DNA of 64,000 nt, taken from Pseudomonadota bacterium. Its GTDB lineage: Bacteria; Pseudomonadota; Gammaproteobacteria; Ga0077536. The position numbers and the translations under genes were made by a program. Below are positions 17,293 to 25,021 of the stretch, piece by piece; positions within the stretch are counted from its first letter, which is position 1, and each line of letters begins with the position of its first letter. The notes under the pieces are model-generated. The model saw nothing but the letters and a program-made list of their open reading frames with translations, was not told where the DNA came from and searched no databases. The stretch spans positions 345,981 through 409,980 of the forward strand of contig JADJYF010000004.1 of assembly GCA_016719885.1 (NCBI GenBank). The letters are read 5' to 3'.

Positions 17293-18920
17293 ACGCCCAA
17301 GCAGCCGTCGAAACGCCGGTGCTGATCGCCGGCGGCGGGCCTGTCGGCATGACACTCGCGCTGGAGTTGGCGCGGCTCGGTGTGCGTTGCACGCTCCTCG
17401 AGCAGAGTGAACACACGACGCGTTATCCGAAGATGGATTTGACCAACGTGCGTTCGATGGAACTCTATCGGCGCCTGGGTCTCGCCGAGCGGCTGCGCGA
17501 TGTCGGCGTGCCGCGCGAGAATCCTTTCGACATCCTGTGGATGACCTCGCTGTGCGGCCACGAGCTGCATCGCTTTCGCTATCCGTCCTCAGCCGAGTTC
17601 GCAGCGACGGCGCGCCAGCGCAACGACGGCAACCAGCCCGGCGAAGCGCCGTTGCGCGTGAGCCAGGTTGCGATCGAGCCGATCTTGAAGGCCGCGGTCG
17701 AAGCCGAACCATTGATCGATGCACGCTTCCAGGTGCGTTTCGAGCGTGTGCTTGGCCAGGACGCGGAAGGCGTCGATATCGAGGCGCTCGATATGCGGAC
17801 CAACAAGCGCATCACGCTGCGTGCCGCCTATGTCGCCGGCTGCGACGGCGGCGCCAGCCGCGTGCGCGAATCGCTGGGCATTGCGCTCGAAGGCGACTTC
17901 GCGGTCGCGAGCGCCTACATGATCCACTTCCGCAGCCCTGAACGGGCCTTCCTGCAGCGCTGGGGCAAGACCTGGCATTCGCAGTCGGCGATGGGCACCT
18001 TGATTCACCAGGACGACGACGAAATCCATACCCTGCAGGCCTGGATAATGCCGGGAGAAGATCCGAGCACCTGGGACCCGGGCGAGGTGCTCGAGCGCTG
18101 GGCCGGTCGCAAATTCGATTACGAGATCCTGCTGCACAATCCGTGGAGCGCGCACATGGTGGTCGCCGAGCGTTACGTTGACGGGCGCGTCGCGCTGGCA
18201 GGCGATGCGGCCCACCAGTTCATGCCCACCGGCGGCTACGGCATGAATTCCGGCGTGTGCGACGCCATCGGTCTGGCCTGGATGTTCGCGGCCCTGGTGC
18301 AGGGCTGGGGCGGGCCCCAGCTGCTGGCCGCCCATGACGCCGAACGACGGCCGACAGCCTGGTGGCATCGCGATGCCTCGCGCCGCCATCTCGGTGTGCG
18401 TATCGAGATAGCCGAGATCTTCGCCGCCGCCGGCGAACTCGAAGGCGAGGACGCCGAGACCGTTGCGCGGCGCGCCGAGGTGGGCGCGCGCATCGCGGCC
18501 GCCGGCAATGCCGAGAACGAGTCCTGGGGCGTGGAACTCGGCTTTCGTTACGACCAGTCGCCGATAGTCGCGACGGAAGACGACGCGCCCAGCGTCGAAC
18601 CGCTGGCCTACGTCGCGTCGACATGGCCCGGCGCACGCTTGCCGCATGTCTTCCTCGCCGATGGTGTCAGCATTCACGACCGCCTGGGACTTGGCTTCAC
18701 GCTGGTCGTCGTCGACGGTGACGAAGACATGCGCGCATTCGAACAGGCGGCGGCCCGGCGTGGCATGCCGTTCACGGTGGTGCGACTCGCGCGCCCCGAT
18801 CTCTTATCCATCTATGCACGCCGACTGTTGCTGGTGCGGCCTGATCAACACATCGCCTGGCGTGGCGATGCGCCGCCGGCCGACGTGCCGGCTTTGCTGG
18901 CGCAGGTGTGCGGCGGCTGA
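17289..18920 (+). CDS. FAD-dependent aromatic monooxygenase (phenol/resorcinol hydroxylase type)
   Basis: 543 residues. Single-component NAD(P)H flavin hydroxylase of the p-hydroxybenzoate-hydroxylase fold, expected to ortho-hydroxylate a phenolic ring. Motifs are the N-terminal VLIAGGGPVGMTLALELARL, the DG-type motif YVAGCDGGASRVRESLG, and the second FAD motif RVALAGDAAHQFMPTGGYGMNSG near residue 305. The C-terminal 150 residues form the thioredoxin-like cap seen in MhpA/PheA-like enzymes. Coupled to the TetR gene by a 4-bp overlap, with an acyl-CoA-dehydrogenase-like oxygenase gene 63 bp downstream. The exact substrate cannot be read. Confidence 0.9.
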   Translation: MNAQAAVETPVLIAGGGPVGMTLALELARLGVRCTLLEQSEHTTRYPKMDLTNVRSMELYRRLGLAERLRDVGVPRENPFDILWMTSLCGHELHRFRYPSSAEFAATARQRNDGNQPGEAPLRVSQVAIEPILKAAVEAEPLIDARFQVRFERVLGQDAEGVDIEALDMRTNKRITLRAAYVAGCDGGASRVRESLGIALEGDFAVASAYMIHFRSPERAFLQRWGKTWHSQSAMGTLIHQDDDEIHTLQAWIMPGEDPSTWDPGEVLERWAGRKFDYEILLHNPWSAHMVVAERYVDGRVALAGDAAHQFMPTGGYGMNSGVCDAIGLAWMFAALVQGWGGPQLLAAHDAERRPTAWWHRDASRRHLGVRIEIAEIFAAAGELEGEDAETVARRAEVGARIAAAGNAENESWGVELGFRYDQSPIVATEDDAPSVEPLAYVASTWPGARLPHVFLADGVSIHDRLGLGFTLVVVDGDEDMRAFEQAAARRGMPFTVVRLARPDLLSIYARRLLLVRPDQHIAWRGDAPPADVPALLAQVCGG

Positions 18921-18983
18921 GATTTTTTTGACCGGTGACCCACCGGCGCGGTCGCGCCGCCATCAACGCGAGGAGACACGACA

Positions 18984-20150
18984 TTGCCTGTTGCATATGA
19001 AGAACGCATCCGCCAACGCGAAGCGCTGCTCGCCTCGGTAGCGCGCATCCAGCCCGTCCTCACAGCAGGCGGCGTGCAGAGCGAGACCCTGCGCACCTTG
19101 CCCGCCGACGCGGTCGCGGCGCTGCGCAACGAAGGATTGTTCACGCTCAAGGTGCCGGCCGAATTGGGCGGCGCCGACGCCGATCCGGTGACGCAGATGC
19201 ATGTCTACGAAGCCGTGTCGCGCATCGACCCGGCGGCCGGCTGGACCTGTTTCATCGGCTGCGGCGCGCTGGTGATGACCGGCTACCTGCCTGATGCATG
19301 CATAGCAGACATGTGGGCGGGCGGGCGCATTCCGACCGTCGCGGCGGTGGTCATGCCGGGGCGCGCCACGCGCGAGGCCGGCGGCTATCGCATCGATGGC
19401 TGCTGGTCGTGGGGCAGCGGCATCAACCATGCCGAATGGGTGGGCGTGCATGTACTGGTGGAGAACGAAGGCGCGCCGCCGGACTCGGTGCTGGCGATGC
19501 TGCCCGCCGCGCAGGTCGAGATCCTCGACAATTGGCACGTCGCCGGCCTCAAGGGCACGGGCAGTTACGACTTCGCCATCCGCGATCGCTTCGTGCCCGC
19601 AAGCCATACCTTTGATTTGCGTGCCATGCGCCCCTTACGCGGCGGCCCCGCGTTTCGCATGGGCATCCCGGGGCTGATCGCCAACGAGTTCGGCGGCTTC
19701 GCCGCGGGCGTGGGCCGCCGCGCGCTGGACGAAATCACGGCGCAGGCGGCCGGCAAGTCACGCGGCTACGCGGGCAAGGCAACCCTCGCGGATCGCCCGA
19801 CCTTTCAGTGCTGGCTAGGCGAAGCCGATTTCAAACTGCGCGCCGCGCGCACGCTCATGTTCGATGCCTACGAACAAGCCTGGCTGCGCCTCTGCGCCGG
19901 CGAAACCATCGGTGTCGCGGAACAGATTGAACTGCGTGGCATCGTTGCCCACATGGTCAGGGTGGCAACCGAAGTCGCCAGTCAAGCCTATCGCTACGGC
20001 GGCGGCAGCGCCGCACGGCTCGACAACATGCTGCAGCGCTGCGTGCGTGACCTCGAAGTTGCCAGCGTGCACCTGTTCGCCAGCGATGCGATCTTCGAAC
20101 AGCATGGCCGCAGCCTGTTGGGCGCCACCGATCTGAATCCGATGGTGTGA
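18984..20150 (+). CDS. Acyl-CoA-dehydrogenase-fold flavin monooxygenase (HsaA/HpaB-like)
   Basis: 388 residues from a TTG start at 18984, chosen because GAGGAG lies at the right distance and the reading frame has no better ATG nearby. The protein has the acyl-CoA-dehydrogenase fold: helical N-terminus, middle beta domain (GGYRIDGCWSWGSGINHAEWVGV, VAGLKGTGSYDFAIRDRFVP) and a C-terminal helical bundle. In this subgroup, relatives use reduced flavin from a partner reductase to hydroxylate aromatic or steroid rings rather than oxidise acyl-CoA; no catalytic Glu of true dehydrogenases is evident. A similar gene lies at 60718. Probably cotranscribed with the preceding monooxygenase. Confidence 0.8.
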   Translation: MPVAYEERIRQREALLASVARIQPVLTAGGVQSETLRTLPADAVAALRNEGLFTLKVPAELGGADADPVTQMHVYEAVSRIDPAAGWTCFIGCGALVMTGYLPDACIADMWAGGRIPTVAAVVMPGRATREAGGYRIDGCWSWGSGINHAEWVGVHVLVENEGAPPDSVLAMLPAAQVEILDNWHVAGLKGTGSYDFAIRDRFVPASHTFDLRAMRPLRGGPAFRMGIPGLIANEFGGFAAGVGRRALDEITAQAAGKSRGYAGKATLADRPTFQCWLGEADFKLRAARTLMFDAYEQAWLRLCAGETIGVAEQIELRGIVAHMVRVATEVASQAYRYGGGSAARLDNMLQRCVRDLEVASVHLFASDAIFEQHGRSLLGATDLNPMV

Positions 20151-20199
20151 TGAAAGAGCGCGGCTGGCGGTGATTGCCACGGCGTACATTGGAGGAAAT

Positions 20200-20823
20200 A
20201 TGACAGTTTGCAGGACAGTTGGCCGGGCGACAGGAATGGTTGTCGGGCAGGCCATGCTTCTCGGGTTGCTGGTCACACTCGGCGCTTGCGCGCTGACTCC
20301 TCAAGAGGTCAAGTTCGCTCCGACGGTCGCGCCGGTGAGCCGCACCGGGCCCGTACAGGCTAGTCAGAAGCAGATTGTCCTGGTGAGCGCCGATGAGCGC
20401 ACCAGCACCTCAATCGGCAATCGAGGCGTGGGCGTTGGAATGAGCGCCGAGATCACGACCAACGACGATTTGGCCGCGCTGATAGAAAGCCAGTTGAAGG
20501 CCGCGCTCTCGGCTCGAGGCTTCGATGTCGTTGCTGGACGCAACCGCGAGCTCCACGAACTGCGAATCGAGCTGCGCAATGTCCAGTACCAGGTTACTCC
20601 CGGCATCGTCACGGGACATCTGCGCGCGGAAGCCGCGCTGAAAGGAATCTGCTCCTTTGGTGGCGAGCGGAAATACGAACACCTCTACCGCGGTGAGTCG
20701 ACCGAAGAGGTCTTCGTCGTACAGTTCGCCGAGTCGAACACCAAGCACTTGAATACCGCACTTTCAGCGGCGATGAGCAACATCATGGCGGACAATGCGC
20801 TCATGAGCTGTCTCGCTGAATGA
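20200..20823 (+). CDS. YajG-like outer-membrane lipoprotein
   Basis: 207 residues from ATG 20200, selected for its GGAGG ribosome site 5 bases upstream. The N-terminus is a lipoprotein signal ending VTLGAC. The mature domain resembles YajG: IVLVSADERTSTSIGNRG, a long helix before LKAALSARGFDVV, and LRIELRNVQYQVTPG. Function of the family is not known beyond envelope location. Its stop codon is directly followed, in the same frame, by the degraded HigB-like remnant. Confidence 0.75.
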   Translation: MTVCRTVGRATGMVVGQAMLLGLLVTLGACALTPQEVKFAPTVAPVSRTGPVQASQKQIVLVSADERTSTSIGNRGVGVGMSAEITTNDDLAALIESQLKAALSARGFDVVAGRNRELHELRIELRNVQYQVTPGIVTGHLRAEAALKGICSFGGERKYEHLYRGESTEEVFVVQFAESNTKHLNTALSAAMSNIMADNALMSCLAE

Positions 20824-20937
20824 GCTCATGGCGTCGTGCAAAGGCCAGCCGGCGTTCTTGTGAGCGATCAGTGGCGCATCTGCTTCGTGTGGAAGGCGGA
20901 CGGCGCCCACGACGTTGAACTTGGCGACTACCACTGA
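20824..20937 (+). pseudogene. Remnant of a HigB-type toxin (C-terminal end only)
   Basis: Translation of the frame ending at TGA 20935 gives VSDQWRICFVWKADGAHDVE and then LGDYH, the conserved C-terminal strand of HigB/RelE-like mRNA interferases (normally about 90 residues). Nothing upstream matches the N-terminal two thirds; the yajG-like gene ends directly before it. The fragment ends 8 bp before the HigA start, the normal position of higB. I read it as a deletion remnant; activity is not expected. Confidence 0.7.
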
Positions 20938-20945
20938 AGAGCGCC

Positions 20946-21242
20946 ATGACCAAGAAGCTTCCAAACGTTCATCCGGGCGAGGTGCTGGCAGAGGAGTTCC
21001 TCGCGCCCATCGGCTTGAGCCGGAACGCGCTCGCTCGGGCGCTTGCCGTGCCGCCTCGAAGGATTAACGAGATTGTCTTGGGCAAGCGAGCCATCACCGC
21101 GGACACCGCGCTCAGGCTGGCGCGCTACTTCGGGACAACGGCTGAATTCTGGATGGCATTGCAGGCGGCGTTCGACCTGGAAGAGGCCAACGCAGCCCTG
21201 GGACGAGTGCTGGTCGAGTCCATACAGCCCAGGGCTGCATGA
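20946..21242 (+). CDS. higA: HigA-family antitoxin (XRE DNA-binding), toxin partner lost
   Basis: 98 residues. The HigA/VapI signature is present: HPGEVLAEEFLAPIGLSRNA, then the helix-turn-helix LARALAVPPRRINEIVLGKR, and TALRLARYFGTTAEFWMALQ. The length is standard. It normally represses the higBA promoter and neutralises HigB, but only the tail of the toxin remains upstream, so it is an orphan antitoxin. It lies 32 bp from the 3' end of tRNA-Phe. Confidence 0.92.
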   Translation: MTKKLPNVHPGEVLAEEFLAPIGLSRNALARALAVPPRRINEIVLGKRAITADTALRLARYFGTTAEFWMALQAAFDLEEANAALGRVLVESIQPRAA

Positions 21243-21274
21243 AAATTCTGCTTGACGTTTTAAGCATTCGAATG

Positions 21275-21350
<76 letters not shown>

Positions 21351-21428
21351 AGGAAGGTCGCGGGCGGACGATGGGGTGCGTGGAGACGCGGCCGTCCGGC
21401 CCCTCGCGCCTTGCGCGCGAAGCCCGGC

Positions 21429-21457
21429 ATTAAATAGGCTGGGGCGCGTCTAGTCAA
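21429..21457 (-). promoter_or_regulatory. Sigma-70 promoter of tRNA-Phe
   Basis: On the minus strand TTGACT (21457–21452) and TTTAAT (21434–21429) are spaced by exactly 17 bases, followed by a GC-rich start region typical of stringently controlled stable-RNA promoters. Transcription would begin about 70 nt before the mature tRNA. Confidence 0.7.
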
Positions 21458-21547
21458 CCCGCCGCGGCCATTTACCTTGACCCTGGCACGGCCTGTGACC
21501 AAGATTGCCGCACGGGTCATCCAACACTGCATTACGAGGGGCGCGCT

Positions 21548-22174
21548 ATGGCTACATCCTGGGCGGTCAAAGGCGAGTACATGGAGGCGTGCAGCTGTGA
21601 CTTTCTGTGTCCTTGCATCGTCAAGAACATGTCTCTTCCCGCCACCCACGAATTCTGCAAGGTGGCCCTGACGTTCGAGATCACTGCCGGGCATTTCGGC
21701 GACGTGAAGCTCGATGGCGTGCGTTTCACCATGTTCGCCCAGTCCCTGGCGCTGATGTCGGCCGGGCAGTGGATCGGGGGACTGGTCATCGATTCACGCG
21801 CCAGCGATGACCAGGCGGCCGCGGTCGGCACCATCGCCAGTGCGGCGGGCAATGGACCGCTGGCGATGTTCGCGCCGCTGATCGCGGATTTTCGCGGGGT
21901 GGAGCGGGCGCTCATCGAATACGAGCGCAACGATGCCACGCATACGGTGCGCATCGGGGGATTGCTGGACCAGTCGGTCACCGGCGTGGCCAGCATGACC
22001 GCGCCCGGCCAGTGCATCGCCATCGACAACACCGCGCACCCGGTCAGCAAGCGCCTCAATCTCGCCACCGCGGTGCGCAATGTGATCGACGCCTTCGGCA
22101 TCCTGTGGCGCGACACCTCGGGCAACAACAACGGCCATTTCTCACCCTTCGACTGGCAGGGCCAGGCGGCCTGA
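21548..22174 (+). CDS. DUF1326 domain protein
   Basis: 208 residues with GAGGGG upstream of the ATG. The N-terminal CSCDFLCPC motif is the family hallmark, and this Cys cluster looks like a metal site. No signal peptide is seen. The function of the family is unknown. It is followed 31 bp later by a DUF2182 membrane protein, an association seen in many genomes, which suggests the two act together, perhaps in metal handling. Confidence 0.85.
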   Translation: MATSWAVKGEYMEACSCDFLCPCIVKNMSLPATHEFCKVALTFEITAGHFGDVKLDGVRFTMFAQSLALMSAGQWIGGLVIDSRASDDQAAAVGTIASAAGNGPLAMFAPLIADFRGVERALIEYERNDATHTVRIGGLLDQSVTGVASMTAPGQCIAIDNTAHPVSKRLNLATAVRNVIDAFGILWRDTSGNNNGHFSPFDWQGQAA

Positions 22175-22205
22175 CGACACCCCTCCTGATCGCGAGATTC
22201 GCGCC

Positions 22206-22982
22206 GTGAGCGACATGCCCCACGGCGCGAGTTTCTCGCGCGTGGGCTTTTCACTCGCGCTCGCCGCCCTGTTGGTGACGGCGGCGCTGGCCTGGGCGTG
22301 GCTGGTGGCGGCTGAAGAGGCGATGGCGACCATGCAGGGCGACGCGCCCTTGGCGCGGCTCGCGATGGCAATGATGACGCCGGGCGCGGCGCTGCCCTAT
22401 CTGTTGTCCACCGCGCTCATGTGGCTGGTGATGATGGTGGCGATGATGACGCCGTCGGCGCTGCCCATGATGCTGGTGTTCCGCAGCCTCGATCGCGGTC
22501 CGGGCGGTGAGGGCGATGCCTTGTGGTTCGGCGCCGGCTACCTGGTGGCGTGGAGCGCCTTCGGTGTGCTCGCCGCGCTCCTGCAATGGTGGCTGCACGG
22601 CCAGGGCTTGCTTGGCGGCGCGCTGCTCGCCACTTCGCCGCGCGTGGCCGGCGCCATCCTCATCGCCGCCGGGCTATGGCAGCTCACACCCTTGAAGGCC
22701 GCGTGCCTGGCCCATTGTCGCGGGCCGATGGGATTTTTCCTCAAGCATTGGCGCGGCGGCCGTGCGGGCGCGCTGGAAATGGGCCTGCGTCACGGCCTGT
22801 TCTGCATTGGCTGTTGCTGGATGCTGATGGCATTGATGTTCGCCGGCGGTGCCATGAGCGTCGCCACCATGGCGGCGCTGGCGCTGTTCATTCTTGCCGA
22901 AAGGGTGTTGCCCGGCGGGGCGTGGGTGTCGTGGGGCGCGGGGCTGGGCTTGCTGGCGCTGGGCGGGGCGATGATGGCCTGA
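22206..22982 (+). CDS. DUF2182 multi-spanning membrane protein
   Basis: 258 residues with about six or seven hydrophobic helices (LALAALLVTAALAWAWLV at 18–35, a methionine-rich helix WLVMMVAMMTPSALPMMLVF, and more). Conserved features include LTPLKAACLAHCRGPMGFF and the GLFCIGCCWMLMALMFAGG segment; Cys and Met residues cluster within membrane segments, consistent with the predicted metal-binding annotation of the family. No transport or enzymatic activity is proven for it. It forms an operon with the DUF1326 gene. Confidence 0.85.
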   Translation: MSDMPHGASFSRVGFSLALAALLVTAALAWAWLVAAEEAMATMQGDAPLARLAMAMMTPGAALPYLLSTALMWLVMMVAMMTPSALPMMLVFRSLDRGPGGEGDALWFGAGYLVAWSAFGVLAALLQWWLHGQGLLGGALLATSPRVAGAILIAAGLWQLTPLKAACLAHCRGPMGFFLKHWRGGRAGALEMGLRHGLFCIGCCWMLMALMFAGGAMSVATMAALALFILAERVLPGGAWVSWGAGLGLLALGGAMMA

Positions 22983-22994
22983 ATGCGGCGCTGG

Positions 22995-23077
22995 GTGGGT
23001 CCGACTTCAGTCGGACACGGGACTTGCAGAGCACCATGCGTTCAATGCGGCAAATGTCCGACTGAAGTCGGACCCAC
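22995..23077. repeat. Inverted pair of REP-like palindromes
   Basis: A 22-bp sequence at 22995–23016 (GTGGGTCCGACTTCAGTCGG plus AC) is repeated exactly in inverted orientation at 23056–23077, 39 bp apart. Each copy contains its own palindrome GTCCGACTTCAGTCGGAC. It lies between the convergent DUF2182 and yggX genes, where it can also stop transcription. The same core occurs at 51407–51436 and, with variation, in the 31.7-kb array. Confidence 0.85.
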
Positions 23078-23094
23078 ACAAGGATGCGGCAGGA

Positions 23095-23367
23095 CTATTC
23101 CTTCGGCGCCACGAACTCCTTCGGCGTCGCCGAACCTTCACCGAAGAAATACTTTTCCATTTCCGCCACCAGGAACGCGCGGTCCTTGGGTTCGATGGGC
23201 GTCAGGCGGTATTCGTTGATGAGCATGGTCTGGTGCTTGAGCCACATCTGCCAGGCGGCTTTCGACACCGATTCGAAAATACGTTTGCCGAGTTCGCCGG
23301 GATAGGTCGGTCTCTCCAGGCCTTCTTCTTCGCGGTCGAGTTTGATGCAGTGAACGGTACGGGACAT
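23095..23367 (-). CDS. yggX: Fe(2+)-trafficking / oxidative-damage protection protein YggX
   Basis: 90 residues, the normal length. RTVHCIKLDREEEGLERPTYP at the N-terminus carries the conserved Cys, and WQMWLKHQTMLINEYRLTP is diagnostic. The protein helps protect iron-sulfur clusters against oxidation. It lies 21 bp downstream of mutY on the same strand, the widespread mutY–yggX operon. Confidence 0.96.
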   Translation of the reverse strand: MSRTVHCIKLDREEEGLERPTYPGELGKRIFESVSKAAWQMWLKHQTMLINEYRLTPIEPKDRAFLVAEMEKYFFGEGSATPKEFVAPKE

Positions 23368-23388
23368 GACGAGCCTCTGGGTTGACGG

Positions 23389-24450
23389 TCAGCGCAGACT
23401 TTCCAGCAGTCGCGTGACGGGAGCGGATAAGCCAATTCTTGTCGAATCGAATGGCGAATGCCAGCGCAGCGCTTGGCCTTCGCGGACCGCCAGCGCGTGG
23501 CTGTCGGCGCGCACGCGCAGCGGCGTGATGTCGAGATGGAAGTGCGTGAAGCTGTGGGCGATGGGCGCCAGGGTCTCGACGATTTCGCCGCCGCCGAGGC
23601 CGAGTTCGGCGAGCCGCGCGGGCAAGGCGTCCTCGTCACCCATTTCCGGAAAACACCACAGCCCGCCCCATATGCCATGTGGCGGGCGACGCTCCAGCAG
23701 CACTTCGCCGCCAGCGTTCTCGATGACCAGGAACAGCGTGCGGCGTCTCGGCATCACGCGCTTGGGGCGCGCGGCAGGGAAGCGTGCCACGCTGTCGGCG
23801 GCGAGGGCCGCGCAGTCGCCGGCCAGCGGGCAATCGACGCAGCGCGGACGGCTGCGCGTGCACAGCGTCGCGCCGAGATCCATGATGGCCTGCGTGTAAT
23901 TGCACACGTCGTGGCGCGGCATGTGCTCTTCGGCGTATTGCCACAGGCGCTTCTCCACCGCTGATTCTCCCGGCCATCCCGCCACCGCGTGGTAGCGCGC
24001 CAGCACGCGTTTGACGTTGCCGTCGAGGATGGCGTGGGGCTGTTCACAGGCCTGGGCAAGGATGGCCGCGGCGGTCGAACGGCCGATGCCGGGCAGGGCC
24101 ATGAGCGCATCGAGGTCGGTGGGGAATTCTCCGTCATGGCGCTCCATCACCGTTTGCGCGCAGCGATGCAGGTTGCGCGCGCGGCTGTAATAGCCGAGCC
24201 CCGACCACAGGTGCAGCACCTCGTCCTGGACCGCCGCCGCCAGCGCCGCGACGTCGGGATAATGGGCGACGAAGCGTTCGAAATAGGGAATGACGGTCGC
24301 GACCTGGGTCTGCTGCAACATGATCTCCGACAGCCACACGCGATAGGGCGTCCGGTCCTGTTGCCAGGGCAGACCGTGACGTCCGTGGCGCGCGTGCCAG
24401 GCCAGCAGGCGTGCGCTGAATCCGCTGTCAGCCACGGCGGTAGCCAGCAT
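23389..24450 (-). CDS. mutY: A/G-specific adenine DNA glycosylase
   Basis: 353 residues. Removes adenine mispaired with 8-oxoguanine. The helix-hairpin-helix reads LMALPGIGRSTAAAILAQA and is followed by the catalytic aspartate in ILDGNVKRVLAR. The 4Fe-4S cysteines are in CTRSRPRCVDCPLAGDC. The N-terminal LPWQQDRTPYRVWLSEIMLQ contains the catalytic glutamate, and the C-terminal third is the Nudix-like 8-oxoG-sensing domain. The start overlaps the end of the SRPBCC gene by 23 bp; yggX follows. Confidence 0.97.
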   Translation of the reverse strand: MLATAVADSGFSARLLAWHARHGRHGLPWQQDRTPYRVWLSEIMLQQTQVATVIPYFERFVAHYPDVAALAAAVQDEVLHLWSGLGYYSRARNLHRCAQTVMERHDGEFPTDLDALMALPGIGRSTAAAILAQACEQPHAILDGNVKRVLARYHAVAGWPGESAVEKRLWQYAEEHMPRHDVCNYTQAIMDLGATLCTRSRPRCVDCPLAGDCAALAADSVARFPAARPKRVMPRRRTLFLVIENAGGEVLLERRPPHGIWGGLWCFPEMGDEDALPARLAELGLGGGEIVETLAPIAHSFTHFHLDITPLRVRADSHALAVREGQALRWHSPFDSTRIGLSAPVTRLLESLR

Positions 24451-24997
24451 TGGCGATGCGTTCGATGTTGGCGCAGGTCTCGGCCACTTCGCTCATGAAC
24501 ACTTTCTTGAGGATGAGTGGCCCCAGCACCGGCGGGATCCAGAAACGCGGCGTCTGCCGCGCGCTGACGCTGATGCGCGTGCTGTCGTCGCCAAGCGCAT
24601 CGATCTGCCAGTTCGCGGTGCCGTCCACGAACGTGCTTTCCTCCGGCACCATGGTGGTGGTGAGGTGGCCGGGCGATTCCTTGACGCGCTCGACGAAGTC
24701 CATGTCGAAACAGAACACCAGGATGCAGTGGCGCAGCTTCAGCAGGCGCTTCAATTCGCCGTTGTCGTAGCGATGCAGCACGCGGCTCTCGACGATGTCG
24801 TCGTTGACGCGCTTCATGTGTTCGAAGTCGGTGACCACCGCGTGCACGTCCTGCGCATTGGCCTTGAGGCGCGCGACGAAGGTGTACTGGTAAGTGCGGC
24901 CCTGGAAGCTGATCTCGGCGCGCTCGGTATCGGCCGCGTGTAAGGGCAGGCACAGCAGCAGCGAGAGCAGCGCCGCGGCGCGCAGGGCAATGAACAT
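24428..24997 (-). CDS. Exported SRPBCC-fold protein
   Basis: 189 residues with a signal peptide (ALRAAALLSLLLCLPLHA, cleaved before ADTERAEI). The mature part is a START/Bet v1-like helix-grip domain: a YQYTFVARLKANAQDVHAVV opening, a central pair of Cys in RHCILVFCFDMDFV, and a long C-terminal helix. Such proteins bind hydrophobic ligands; here the location would be the periplasm. It is coupled to mutY by a 23-bp overlap and lies 24 bp after the AsmA gene, so it is likely part of one long transcript. Confidence 0.8.
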   Translation of the reverse strand: MFIALRAAALLSLLLCLPLHAADTERAEISFQGRTYQYTFVARLKANAQDVHAVVTDFEHMKRVNDDIVESRVLHRYDNGELKRLLKLRHCILVFCFDMDFVERVKESPGHLTTTMVPEESTFVDGTANWQIDALGDDSTRISVSARQTPRFWIPPVLGPLILKKVFMSEVAETCANIERIANAGYRRG

Positions 24998-25021
24998 GAG
25001 CGGGCGCGAGATCCGACGGAC

